A DNA stretch of 35,192 nt from a virus. How positions within the stretch are numbered: the stretch's first letter is position 1; the number at the start of each line of letters is the position of its first letter. The DNA is taken from positions 1 to 35,192 of the IMG/VR virus record IMGVR_UViG_3300048694_000665. One strand, given 5' to 3'. The notes beneath the pieces were generated by a model. It did no database searches. It was given only the letters and a program-made list of their open reading frames with translations, and was not told where the DNA came from. Shown in pieces: positions 22,181 through 29,112 of the stretch. A program made the translations under genes and the position numbers.

Positions 22181-22479
22181 CAGAAGTTATCGTCTAGTGG
22201 TTGTAATTGCTTTTCTGGCTGTACCGGAAAAGATGACCGGTAAGCATCACGAGCAATCTTCATGTGCTCGAGATATAGATGCTGAACCTTGTCGTACGAC
22301 AACTCAACGTAGTCGTGCCCAATCAGATACAATGCAGCGCGGAGCTGTTTGATTGTGTCGATTGCATTGAGGACTTCTGCATATGTAGTGAATGCAGTAT
22401 AGTCATCTGGATTCTCTGTGCACAGGTTACCGAGACGACGTTGCAACTGATCAGTGATATCAAGTCCCTGCGGCTTCAT
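22180..22479 (-). CDS. Hypothetical protein, 99 aa
   Basis: Mostly helical (AEVLNAIDTIKQLRAALYLIG, YDKVQHLYLEHMKIARDAYR). Not recognised. The ATG at 22479 has GGAGAACGAAG upstream and overlaps the preceding gene by 20 bases; the longer frame is less likely. Confidence 0.7.
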   Translation of the reverse strand: MKPQGLDITDQLQRRLGNLCTENPDDYTAFTTYAEVLNAIDTIKQLRAALYLIGHDYVELSYDKVQHLYLEHMKIARDAYRSSFPVQPEKQLQPLDDNF

Positions 22480-22738
22480 CTTCGTTCTCCTTGGGTGGGG
22501 TGAATTTACCAGTTTGGTAGTACCAATCATCCAACTCGCTTATACAAGCAGGACAAAGATCCTTGTGCCTAACATCTCTGTATAATCCGTTGTTCCGCAG
22601 TTCAATTTTTCCTATTTTAATTGGACCATTGTGCTGTTCGGCATGAATGACCCCCCAGCGCCATTGATCCTCGAGATTATCAAATTGCTGCTTGAATCCA
22701 CATCGGTCGCATGAAGCGACGGTTACTTTCGTCTGCAT
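22460..22738 (-). CDS. Zinc-ribbon protein, 92 aa
   Basis: SCDRCGFKQQF near the N-terminus and DLCPACISELDDW near residue 70 supply a split four-cysteine zinc site, as in small phage zinc-finger proteins. The ATG overlaps the upstream TAA (TAATG). An acidic tail (PPKENEDEAAG) follows. Function unknown. Confidence 0.78.
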   Translation of the reverse strand: MQTKVTVASCDRCGFKQQFDNLEDQWRWGVIHAEQHNGPIKIGKIELRNNGLYRDVRHKDLCPACISELDDWYYQTGKFTPPKENEDEAAGT

Positions 22739-22974
22739 TACTTCTCCGCTCCCATTCCAACGAGGATCTTTGCAACGATTGCCAATAACCAAATAACAAC
22801 TGCGTTCTGGATTGTGTTGCCAATCAGCGCCGGCAGGTCCGGTTGACTAAATCCGCTATCCTTGATCAGCTGCGCAATGTGCCAGACCCAATATGCCTGA
22901 ACTCCCATTGCGATTGATAGGAAACAAGCAAGGAGGATTCCGGCGGCTAGACTAATTGCTCTTGCGTCTGACAT
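22738..22974 (-). CDS. Two-span membrane protein, 78 aa
   Basis: Hydrophobic segments at about 7-28 (SLAAGILLACFLSIAMGVQA) and 52-73 (NTIQNAVVIWLLAIVAKIL). No family recognised; inner-membrane location expected. Confidence 0.78.
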   Translation of the reverse strand: MSDARAISLAAGILLACFLSIAMGVQAYWVWHIAQLIKDSGFSQPDLPALIGNTIQNAVVIWLLAIVAKILVGMGAEK

Positions 22975-22984
22975 AATGTACCTT

Positions 22985-23341
22985 TTAGTTGAGATGTACG
23001 ACTGGCGGCGGATTAAGCATGTATCGTGTATTTGCTATCATATCATCTCGTTGTTCTAAAGTCAACCAGATTCGAGGGTAGACAGTTGACCGCGGATCAA
23101 AAGTCGTCGGATAGTAGCTGGTAATGTTGCCACCACGCGTCAGTACCTGAAACGCAATGTCTCCGAGACTTGCTTTTGTTAAACTGATTGTCTTGTACTT
23201 ACGATGTTGATCACCACGTAGCTCAGTGTCCCATGGGAACCGTCCATACAGATCACATGAGTACTGGTTATTGTATTGCTCGCGAGCTAGTTGATTCAAC
23301 TGTTGTTGATCAGCTTTGCTGTATGCTTGAAACTTTCTCAT
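22985..23341 (-). CDS. Hypothetical protein, 118 aa
   Basis: Tyr/Gln-rich N-terminus (YSKADQQQLNQLAREQYNNQY), then LYGRFPWDTELRGDQHRKYK and a C-terminal RIWLTLEQRDDMIANTRYM. No motif recognised. ATGA overlap with the Tat-signal gene upstream. Confidence 0.7.
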   Translation of the reverse strand: MRKFQAYSKADQQQLNQLAREQYNNQYSCDLYGRFPWDTELRGDQHRKYKTISLTKASLGDIAFQVLTRGGNITSYYPTTFDPRSTVYPRIWLTLEQRDDMIANTRYMLNPPPVVHLN

Positions 23342-23811
23342 ACATACACAATTTCAGTTGTTACTTCGACGCCATTTGGCCCAACAACAAACCGCTTTGC
23401 ATATGCCGGAAACGCTCCCCGCAACTGTTTGTAAAACACATCAACAATTAATTTATTGTTATCGACAATTGCTGGAGGGTTGTTTCGTTCGTCACAAATC
23501 AACATCCACTCATATAAATTATGAGTATCATCTTTTATGGCATACGGAACAGCAAGTGAGCCGTCGTATGTGTGATCTCGAAGTATGTTCCCGCAATGAT
23601 AGCCAACTAGCCGGCGTGTCGTCTGATCGTTGATTTCACCAACATGTGTCTTCAATAGATCGATGATCTGCTGTTCCCAAGTACCAGCTGCTACAGGAGG
23701 ATTAGATACAATCGCTGGTTGTAGAACAGTTTCAGCTATAGCCGTCGGTACTGCTACTACAACTGCACCTGCACCAGCTGCTTTCAATAATTGTCGTCTG
23801 GTAATCATCAT
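23338..23811 (-). CDS. Tat-signal exported protein, 157 aa
   Basis: The N-terminus reads MMITRRQLLKAAGAGAVVVA..., a twin-arginine signal with a TRRQLLK box, hydrophobic core and AIA cleavage site near residue 27. The mature part (about 130 residues) is not recognised; it has three cysteines (YHCGN, LICDE) and a C-terminal strand set (VEVTTEIVYV). AGGA precedes the ATG at 23811. Tat export implies folding before transport, unusual for a phage protein. Confidence 0.75.
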   Translation of the reverse strand: MMITRRQLLKAAGAGAVVVAVPTAIAETVLQPAIVSNPPVAAGTWEQQIIDLLKTHVGEINDQTTRRLVGYHCGNILRDHTYDGSLAVPYAIKDDTHNLYEWMLICDERNNPPAIVDNNKLIVDVFYKQLRGAFPAYAKRFVVGPNGVEVTTEIVYV

Positions 23812-23815
23812 ATAA

Positions 23816-24142
23816 TCAATCCTCAAATAATGATTGTTTCTTCTTCCGCTGTTTCGGTTTGCTACCTTTGAACACTCGCTCGTACGTACGTTTCAGTCCA
23901 TCGAGATCTGGGTGCTTACGAATCCACATTCCTGTGTGTGGATCATAGTTGTTCTTAAAGAACGCATCGAGTCTTCTATGGCCGGTCTTGACATTGACAT
24001 TGATTGCCAACGCTAGCTTATCGTACTCACCATCGCTGATAATTGACTCATTGAGGAACTCGTATGTATAAGCAGCAATAGAGAGACGGATTCTGTTCCG
24101 CCTCTCGTTTTCTATTTTCGTTGGCTTGTACTCGATGCCCAT
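23816..24142 (-). CDS. Conserved phage protein, 108 aa
   Basis: Resembles small T4-type phage proteins related to the N-terminal helical part of NAD-dependent DNA ligases: RIRLSIAAYTYEFLNESIISDGEYDKLAL, then DPHTGMWIRKHPDLDGLK, and a basic tail (KPKQRKKKQ). No nucleotidyltransferase domain is present, so it is not a ligase; role unknown. Confidence 0.75.
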   Translation of the reverse strand: MGIEYKPTKIENERRNRIRLSIAAYTYEFLNESIISDGEYDKLALAINVNVKTGHRRLDAFFKNNYDPHTGMWIRKHPDLDGLKRTYERVFKGSKPKQRKKKQSLFED

Positions 24143-24663
24143 CCGGCAACGTCTCCGTAGAATGTTATCTGTGTCTCATGCATCAGTCGTGTGAACATGT
24201 CGACCAGTTGACTATCGGTCAGACCGGTATCCAAATCAACCTTTATTTGATGTTGCGGAATGTTCAGCTCATAGTCATCTGCAACGACCCATCGGCATGC
24301 ATCAGTCGACGGAATGTTACGATGTAACCAGTCATAGATTGCAGTTACCCGACCATCAATTAGATCGGGGAACCGTGTTTTATGATGCGGGTGTATCAGA
24401 TTGCAATGGAGACCATTGCGGATTGCGCAGTTACGGACTTCATTCAGTCCCTCGGTGCCATTATGGGCAGTATTAAACACAACACGGATGTTCTGTGGCG
24501 GGCAGTGCTCGTTGAGAGTGCTGATCACATTTGAGTCCCATTTTAGGACGTTGTCTTCGTGATAGTCATACATTGCAATCCCGGAACTATACCGCTTGTG
24601 CAAGCGCGCTGGAATCAACGGACCATCAACGTCCATGAAAATTATCTTATGTAATGTCGACAT
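24112..24663 (-). CDS. HAD-superfamily phosphatase
   Basis: 183 residues. Motif I is FMDVDGPLI (Asp11, Asp13), motif II VVFNTAHN with a Thr/Asn, and motif IV VVADDYEL near 127-134. The insert-free layout resembles the HAD domain found with RNA-repair proteins (SAK-HAD). Likely a phosphatase on a nucleotide or nucleic-acid end. Overlaps the last gene of array A4 by 17 bases. Confidence 0.8.
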   Translation of the reverse strand: MSTLHKIIFMDVDGPLIPARLHKRYSSGIAMYDYHEDNVLKWDSNVISTLNEHCPPQNIRVVFNTAHNGTEGLNEVRNCAIRNGLHCNLIHPHHKTRFPDLIDGRVTAIYDWLHRNIPSTDACRWVVADDYELNIPQHQIKVDLDTGLTDSQLVDMFTRLMHETQITFYGDVAGWASSTSQRK

Positions 24664-24871
24664 ACTTACTCCAAATTATGTCATCAAAACGATCTGGCAT
24701 CATCGCCAAATCAGTACCAGTACTAGCAACAGCTCTATCTACAAGCGGCCAGATAAAATAGATAAAATAGCGCATTTCTTTCACTCGCAAATCATTTGAG
24801 TTGTTAACGATGACAAGAAGATCTTGTTTTATCTCCAAAGTCTTCCACATAGCATCTTCATTAATAATCAT
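24647..24871 (-). CDS. Array A4 small protein 4, 74 aa
   Basis: Strand TLEIKQDLLVIVNNSND, then LRVKEMRYFIYFIWPLVDRAVAS and a final RFDDIIWSKY. ATG at 24871 is chosen among several clustered ATGs (24874, 24871, 24850) because it gives an 11-base overlap. Function unknown. Confidence 0.63.
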   Translation of the reverse strand: MIINEDAMWKTLEIKQDLLVIVNNSNDLRVKEMRYFIYFIWPLVDRAVASTGTDLAMMPDRFDDIIWSKYVDIT

Positions 24872-25094
24872 CATAATCACTTTGCGTTACTGCAGCATCG
24901 ATAGCATCGTCTGCCAAGTTCATAATAGCACGCGCAGGTATCTGATCAGTACGATCTTTAACGTCAACCCATGTAAAAGATTTCACTGCTCTTCTCAATG
25001 TCAAATCACTTCGTTTAATGAGCTCATCATCATACCCTTCGAACCGGTATCTGGAGATTTTGTGCGCAATGATTTTCATCGGCCAATAGTGCAT
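24861..25094 (-). CDS. Array A4 small protein 3, 77 aa
   Basis: DLTLRRAVKSFTWVDVKD forms the LR-containing strand, followed by the helix AIMNLADDAIDAAV and an acidic tail. ATG 25094 gives a 65-base overlap and ATG 25079 a 50-base overlap with the upstream gene, both unusually long; the start is uncertain. Confidence 0.6.
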   Translation of the reverse strand: MHYWPMKIIAHKISRYRFEGYDDELIKRSDLTLRRAVKSFTWVDVKDRTDQIPARAIMNLADDAIDAAVTQSDYDDY

Positions 25095-25284
25095 GTTTGA
25101 TTAGTTGGGTGATTTGCAGTTCTAACCGATCAGCCGCGGTTGTCGGTACAGCAGTTAGTGTCGTTATATATACAATATTCCAATCTTTATTGAGCATTTC
25201 ACATGTAACCTGCATTGATTTAAAGTACGATCCAGCCGCAATAATACACGTATCGTTCCGGGGCCGAGCGCTATGTTGCGTCAT
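25030..25284 (-). CDS. Array A4 small protein 2, 84 aa
   Basis: Strands TCIIAAGSYF and MQVTCEML and NIVYITTLTAV, then a long helix (ADRLELQITQLIKHALL) and a short tail (NLQIPVRRV). ATG start 14 bases inside the upstream gene. Function unknown. Confidence 0.63.
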   Translation of the reverse strand: MTQHSARPRNDTCIIAAGSYFKSMQVTCEMLNKDWNIVYITTLTAVPTTAADRLELQITQLIKHALLADENHCAQNLQIPVRRV

Positions 25285-25513
25285 TTAAAATGCTCGATAT
25301 TTGACCGATAGTAGTTCCTTGAGCGGCAAGTGACACGGTGTACATCGTTCGGCCGTCACCTATAGCAGGTAACGTATAATACCCTTCGGACTGGGTAACA
25401 ACTGCATCCCACATAGCACAATATGGTTCAGACAGGCGGCGAATCAATGGCTGGGCAGCTAACCACTCCCCGTGGGTAGAATATGATAACTGGCTTTTTT
25501 TGTTTGACTGCAT
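25271..25513 (-). CDS. Array A4 small protein 1, 80 aa (start uncertain)
   Basis: Contains PYCAMWDAVV, strand RTMYTVSLAAQ and helix IGQISSILND, matching the layout of the gene at 2897. The first usable ATG (25513) overlaps the last 86 bases of the SLOG gene, an unusually long overlap of two plausible coding frames; the true start may be later and non-ATG. Confidence 0.58.
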   Translation of the reverse strand: MQSNKKSQLSYSTHGEWLAAQPLIRRLSEPYCAMWDAVVTQSEGYYTLPAIGDGRTMYTVSLAAQGTTIGQISSILNDAT

Positions 25514-25871
25514 AGTCATGTGTATACCAAGTTCCACCTTGTGGCTGCCACTGATCGTCTTTTGGTGCAACAATAAGAATCTCGGTCTCATTGACTATAT
25601 TGCGATTGCGCGCAAAGTAGGACAATGGCGGCCGAGATTCCTCACCTTGATGGAATGCACGAAGATCGGATTTGACGGGTGGATGAACAACTAACTTGAA
25701 CCCACACAGCTTAGCTATCTCTGCTATCTGTGCATCGGCCCCAACGCAGTCACCATGATGGAGCTCGAGTGGTTTTGTTGAATGATCTGCTATGCGAGCA
25801 AGGACAAGCTTAATTTTATCCAATTGGACTTGATTAAGAGCATTGCGAGTTCCAGTACATCCGACTTTCAT
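25428..25871 (-). CDS. SLOG-superfamily nucleotide-binding protein
   Basis: 147 residues with a Rossmann-like SLOG pattern (DprA/LOG/YspA group): KVGCTGTRN at the start, LELHHGDCVGADAQIA (37-50), YFARNRNIV (86-93) and GGTWYTHDYAVKQKKPV (112-127). SLOG proteins bind nucleotide-derived ligands; some cleave base-ribose bonds or read ADP-ribose-like signals. A metabolic, sensing or anti-defence role is possible. ATGA overlap with the upstream gene. Confidence 0.82.
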   Translation of the reverse strand: MKVGCTGTRNALNQVQLDKIKLVLARIADHSTKPLELHHGDCVGADAQIAEIAKLCGFKLVVHPPVKSDLRAFHQGEESRPPLSYFARNRNIVNETEILIVAPKDDQWQPQGGTWYTHDYAVKQKKPVIIFYPRGVVSCPAIDSPPV

Positions 25872-26062
25872 TCATCGATCTCTTCTATCAACTTGACATT
25901 GCTAACTGCTATCGGAACTAGATCAAGGCCGTTTACTTCCTGAAAGTGCTGGCCATCGAAACGGCCAGCCTTCAGTTGTTTTTCTACCGCAGCAAACGAC
26001 TTTGCATCGACCATTAGCTCAACATCAAATGTTAGATTTGCTCTAACAATGAATGTTGGCAT
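25868..26062 (-). CDS. Small alpha/beta protein, 64 aa
   Basis: Strand TFIVRANLTFDVELMVDA, helix SFAAVEKQLKAGRF and strand AVSNVKLIEEI. Resembles small phage proteins with a DpnD/PcfM-like compact fold, though I cannot confirm the family. Overlaps on both sides (TAATG upstream, ATGA downstream). Confidence 0.7.
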   Translation of the reverse strand: MPTFIVRANLTFDVELMVDAKSFAAVEKQLKAGRFDGQHFQEVNGLDLVPIAVSNVKLIEEIDE

Positions 26063-26403
26063 TAGTCCTGTACCTTACGGAACCCTTCCGGCGTATACTC
26101 ACGCTGACGAGTAACCTTGTACGTACCCTCGTCGAACATGATAGGCTCGTGAGTGTCATAATCACGAAGATGCTCAAGCGCAACCGGGTCGCTGACGACC
26201 AGCAAGCACTCCATAATAGAATCAGGAAGCTGGTACATCTTGACCTTTTCCTTTTCCATCACGTGGTGGTGACCGGTCTCACTATGAGTGACGATCACGT
26301 AGTTACCTTCCGGCTTGACCTCGACTGCATTAGCCGGCACAGCCATGTTCGTCCGGCGGATGTAGACATCACCCTGTGCACAGACATTGTTAAACTTTTT
26401 CAT
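26062..26403 (-). CDS. Conserved phage/bacterial protein, 113 aa, unknown function
   Basis: Resembles a widespread small protein: NNVCAQGDVYIRRT at the start, YVIVTHSETGHHHVME (metal-like His cluster), LEHLRDYDTHEPI and the conserved end YKVTRQREYTPEGFRKV. Function unknown to me; the His cluster could bind metal. First gene of the P8 operon; GGAG precedes the ATG. Confidence 0.83.
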   Translation of the reverse strand: MKKFNNVCAQGDVYIRRTNMAVPANAVEVKPEGNYVIVTHSETGHHHVMEKEKVKMYQLPDSIMECLLVVSDPVALEHLRDYDTHEPIMFDEGTYKVTRQREYTPEGFRKVQD

Positions 26404-26438
26404 TTCAAGTCTCCTGTTCGGTTTGTTACGGTAAGTTC

Positions 26439-26467
26439 AATATACCAGATGTTTGTTGGGAAGTCAA
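26439..26467 (-). promoter_or_regulatory. Promoter P8 of the long central operon
   Basis: TTGACT (26467-26462), 17 bases, TATATT (26444-26439). The predicted +1 A gives a leader of about 30 bases with GGAG. It should drive the roughly 10 kb operon down to 16583, since no terminator or other promoter is seen inside. Confidence 0.8.
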
Positions 26468-26492
26468 CTAGCTATTTATCTGTTGTAGTTCA
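26461..26492. repeat. 32-base promoter-upstream repeat, copy 2
   Basis: Matches 5640-5671 at 31 of 32 bases, covering the -35 of P8 and the flank up to the stop codon of the last array A5 gene. Confidence 0.8.
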
Positions 26493-26690
26493 CGGTGTTA
26501 CATCTTCTAGTCCTCTGTCAATTGCTGTACTAATTGACATGCTTCTCACGCATGCTCGGTTAGCTCGGTTGTTAACAACCGTTTTGGTCCGAAGAATCAC
26601 AGCAACATGCATATTGGTATCTTCTGCTATAGAAGTCGCATTGATCAGGCTTCGCTGAACATCTTCTATCTGTCGAAGCTTATCGGACAT
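26490..26690 (-). CDS. Array A5 small protein 5, 66 aa
   Basis: Helix LRQIEDVQRSLINATSIAE, strand MHVAVILRTKTVV, then ACVRSMSISTAIDRGLED. The RSM[ST][IL] block resembles IRSMTL in the gene at 27108. ATG start 11 bases inside the upstream gene. Confidence 0.68.
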   Translation of the reverse strand: MSDKLRQIEDVQRSLINATSIAEDTNMHVAVILRTKTVVNNRANRACVRSMSISTAIDRGLEDVTP

Positions 26691-26910
26691 TTATATTCCA
26701 GTGTTCAACATATCCCCAATTGATTTGATTATTCAATTTCCTTGTTATCACTGCAAATACGTTGTGGTCGACATCCGGAATAGTTCTAATTATGACGAGG
26801 TTGTACGTACGGTTGTCGACGGCTTCGGGTGCCTTCGCTACCCCGCATTGCGCGCAAAGATCATCCCTACAACTGGCAATTTTATCTCGAATATTCTGCA
26901 TATAGAACAT
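26680..26910 (-). CDS. Array A5 small protein 4, 76 aa
   Basis: Three or four cysteines near the N-terminus (ASCRDDLCAQCGV), strand TYNLVIIRTI, then FAVITRKLNNQINW. The start may be ATG 26910 or 26901. The Cys cluster is unusual within the family. Confidence 0.64.
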   Translation of the reverse strand: MFYMQNIRDKIASCRDDLCAQCGVAKAPEAVDNRTYNLVIIRTIPDVDHNVFAVITRKLNNQINWGYVEHWNINVR

Positions 26911-27097
26911 CGTTGATTGCTGACGTCACAATTAATGTGTATCTCAGATGTACTTGTGAACGCATGATCGACAGACTATCGATTCTACACAAATCAACAG
27001 ATTCTGTGGTCAGTCGCGCATCTTTATATACATCACCAGTTACAACTCGTGTCTTTTGATTACGTATCTGATGTTCAATCGAAATCTCAGAAGACAT
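26882..27097 (-). CDS. Array A5 small protein 3, 71 aa
   Basis: Strands TRVVTGDVYKDARL and SQVHLRYTLIV, then the helix TSAINDVLYAEYSR. The ATG at 27097 has AGGA eight bases upstream and lies ten bases after the previous stop, the only array junction here without overlap; a TTG at 27127 is rejected. Confidence 0.67.
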   Translation of the reverse strand: MSSEISIEHQIRNQKTRVVTGDVYKDARLTTESVDLCRIDSLSIMRSQVHLRYTLIVTSAINDVLYAEYSR

Positions 27098-27107
27098 CGA
27101 TATATTC

Positions 27108-27329
27108 CTAATATCCAACCGTGCCAAATGGCGTCTTTGGTAGGCTTCGATATATCGCTAATAATACCTCATCAGAGCGGATCGCATCTTGCGGCAAGGT
27201 CATACTACGTATCGTCAAAAAATTGACACGATTGTGGGTTGGTGTATCAACCGACAATCTCGTCTGGTGTTCCGTCCAGTCGTACAACCGACGTATTCTA
27301 TCACGAGAATGATAACGATCCATAGTCAT
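27108..27329 (-). CDS. Array A5 small protein 2, 73 aa
   Basis: Strand HNRVNFLTIRSMTL, then DAIRSDEVLLAIYRSL. The last block is nearly identical to VIRSDEILLALHRTV in the gene immediately upstream, the clearest direct evidence that array genes are paralogues. ATGA overlap with that gene. Confidence 0.7.
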   Translation of the reverse strand: MTMDRYHSRDRIRRLYDWTEHQTRLSVDTPTHNRVNFLTIRSMTLPQDAIRSDEVLLAIYRSLPKTPFGTVGY

Positions 27330-27571
27330 CGCTCATGTTCTTTGCGTTGTTGCCAGACAGAAACAGAAACGGTTCGATGTAACGCTAATAGTATTTCATC
27401 GGAGCGAATAACATTCCGTTGTATACTGTGAACCGCCAAGTTATGTGCAACGGTATTGTACGTCTTTAATTCGGCGGATGCAAACACCCGCCGTCTCACG
27501 ACACTTAATATTTCACGTGTCGATCGATACGTATGGTGATGATCGGGGGGCCGCGGCCCCCCTCCTCTCAC
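27326..27571 (-). CDS. Array A5 small protein 1, GTG start, 81 aa
   Basis: Starts with GTG overlapping the upstream TGA (GTGA). The N-terminus (RGGGPRPPDHHH) is encoded by an 18-base perfect palindrome of G and C. The rest matches the family: strand TVAHNLAVHSI, then NVIRSDEILLALHRTV, the twin of the gene at 27108. Confidence 0.66.
   Translation of the reverse strand: MRGGGPRPPDHHHTYRSTREILSVVRRRVFASAELKTYNTVAHNLAVHSIQRNVIRSDEILLALHRTVSVSVWQQRKEHER
27545..27562. repeat. 18-base perfect GC palindrome
   Basis: GGGGGGCCGCGGCCCCCC, 17 bases after the GTG of array A5 gene 1 and just past the DUF6745 stop. It would form a very stable hairpin in the message or DNA; no T-run follows in the transcribed direction, so it is not a standard terminator. 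Confidence 0.85.
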
Positions 27572-28602
27572 GTCCGGACCTCAGGTACAACAAAGTCCTC
27601 AATGTCCATTCCAAACGTCCACGCATTGGCCTGCAGCGCAGTCTTCATGTCAGGCGGGACCGGAAGAGCAAACTCTCGGCCAGTACCACAACGAACACGG
27701 AGGAACCGCTCCTTGCCGATATCTGGGAGCTCAACTTCGACTAGCTGACCAATCTCAGGGTCACCGTCGGTGTTGATCACCTTTGCGTTCAGCTCATTGA
27801 GGATCTTTGCCCAACCAAGGATCTCACAAGCAGCTCGACGCTGCTCGATATTAGCCCATGTAAGAGCAGTCTTTGCAGTCAGAGACTTTGGATTCGTGAT
27901 CCAGTTCTCCGGGATGTTGACTCCGTGCCAGTGATAGAGAGCCCAACCATCGCGCCAACGATGAGAAGGTCCATCCTGACCATGTGCACGATTCTCGTCA
28001 TCGATCTTCAATAGCTCGGGGAAGTCGGCAACGATACAGAACTTCTCGTGCATAACACGGAACGTCCCGTGGATTGCAGCCTCTTCCCAAAACTTATAGT
28101 TCTTGTGCTCCTCGAGGCGGAGACCAAGGATATCACGCATTGCGGTCAGGTAGCTATCGTACTGAGCCCAGTACGCACCACCCTGATAGACAGAAGACCA
28201 CTGCTTTGCGGCTTCGAGTCCGTCTCGTCCTGCGAGTTCTTTGCAGACAGAGACGTAATGAGCAATGCAGTCCTTGCCTTCCGGGATCGCTTCCATCTTG
28301 CTCTGGACAGTCGCAAGCATACTTGCGATTGCTTCGTTTCCAGTCAGCTTCTCGGAAAGGACGGCGCATGTGCCGTACATCAGAACCATTTCAATAGGAG
28401 ACTTGACCAATGCAACCTCAGGGATTGCAAGTCCAGCAGCATTATACAGCCCCTGGATAGCCGGCTTCAACTTGCTGAAATCGGCCGGTTCAGTAGAAAG
28501 AATTCGCTTAGTCCACATCTCGGCGTGCTGCTTGAGAAGGACCTTTTCCTCCTCAGTAATACCACCAGCAACCTTAGTGGGCGTACGAATGATCTTTGAC
28601 AT
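27568..28602 (-). CDS. DUF6745 family protein, 344 aa
   Basis: Features of DUF6745: RVMHEKFCIVADFPELLKID, HGQDGPSHRWRDGWALYHWHGVNIPENWI and an ITNPKSLTAKTALTWANIEQRRAACEILG region. The C-terminal part (PDIGKERFLRVRCGTGREFALPVPPDMKTALQANAWTF cut into repeats of the family) is as expected. Function unknown, but common in phages and actinobacteria. The ATG at 28602 has AAGGAACGC upstream; first gene of the P9 operon, leading into array A5. Confidence 0.83.
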   Translation of the reverse strand: MSKIIRTPTKVAGGITEEEKVLLKQHAEMWTKRILSTEPADFSKLKPAIQGLYNAAGLAIPEVALVKSPIEMVLMYGTCAVLSEKLTGNEAIASMLATVQSKMEAIPEGKDCIAHYVSVCKELAGRDGLEAAKQWSSVYQGGAYWAQYDSYLTAMRDILGLRLEEHKNYKFWEEAAIHGTFRVMHEKFCIVADFPELLKIDDENRAHGQDGPSHRWRDGWALYHWHGVNIPENWITNPKSLTAKTALTWANIEQRRAACEILGWAKILNELNAKVINTDGDPEIGQLVEVELPDIGKERFLRVRCGTGREFALPVPPDMKTALQANAWTFGMDIEDFVVPEVRT

Positions 28603-28636
28603 AGTGTAGCGTTCCTTTGTGTTGTTCGATAATGTC

Positions 28637-28665
28637 AATATAGCTTAGCAGCGGATAGAAGTCAA
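28637..28665 (-). promoter_or_regulatory. Promoter P9
   Basis: TTGACT (28665-28660), 17 bases, TATATT (28642-28637); predicted +1 A about 28 bases before the DUF6745 ATG. It begins shortly after the end of array A6, with no clear terminator. Confidence 0.78.
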
Positions 28666-28687
28666 CGGGGGCAATTGTCGTGGTTGT

Positions 28688-28897
28688 TCAGTCGGTTAGC
28701 GCCCTCCGGACCTGTTCCCTTATTCGATTGGTCAGCGTGGAGTCGATATCACTTGCAATCATAACCGACGAAGCTTGATATACTTGTCTATTCAAATGTC
28801 TATTCAGAATACCCGCGGTTGTTGACTCGGACATTGATTTCATTAACTTGTTGTGAATTTGGGTAATCTTGTTACGGCAATAGTCATTACTTGACAT
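28688..28897 (-). CDS. Array A6 small protein 9, 69 aa
   Basis: Helices (KITQIHNKLMKSM, AGILNRHLNRQVY), a short strand SSVMIASDID and the C-terminal helix TNRIREQVRRALTD. The ATG at 28897 overlaps the upstream stop by 11 bases; a TTG at 28939 is rejected. Confidence 0.66.
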   Translation of the reverse strand: MSSNDYCRNKITQIHNKLMKSMSESTTAGILNRHLNRQVYQASSVMIASDIDSTLTNRIREQVRRALTD

Positions 28898-29108
28898 TAT
28901 CTTCAACCCAATTGCGGACTGATTGGTCCGTTGTTCCAATAAATCCTGTTAATCTATCTAAAATCTTTTGTGACTCCTGGCTCGTTTGCCAGTCGACAAC
29001 GTTGGCATTTTCGCGAAATGGATTGTCATTTATTCGATCAGCTAGTTGATTGCGACTCCCGTTAAGAGCAAGCAACAGCTGATATTCCCGGCCGAATGTC
29101 ATTCTCAT
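28887..29108 (-). CDS. Array A6 small protein 8, 73 aa
   Basis: Helical: REYQLLLALNGSRNQLADRI, KILDRLTGFIG and the final SVRNWVEDNVK. GGAGAG precedes the ATG at 29108 by eight bases, placing it just after the upstream stop; ATG 29102 is also possible. Confidence 0.62.
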   Translation of the reverse strand: MRMTFGREYQLLLALNGSRNQLADRINDNPFRENANVVDWQTSQESQKILDRLTGFIGTTDQSVRNWVEDNVK

Positions 29109-29112
29109 TAGT

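Noticed and set aside
26053-26658. Plus-strand open frame of 201 codons
   Set aside because: It covers the reverse of the conserved 26062-26403 gene, promoter P8 and array gene 26490; no coding features.
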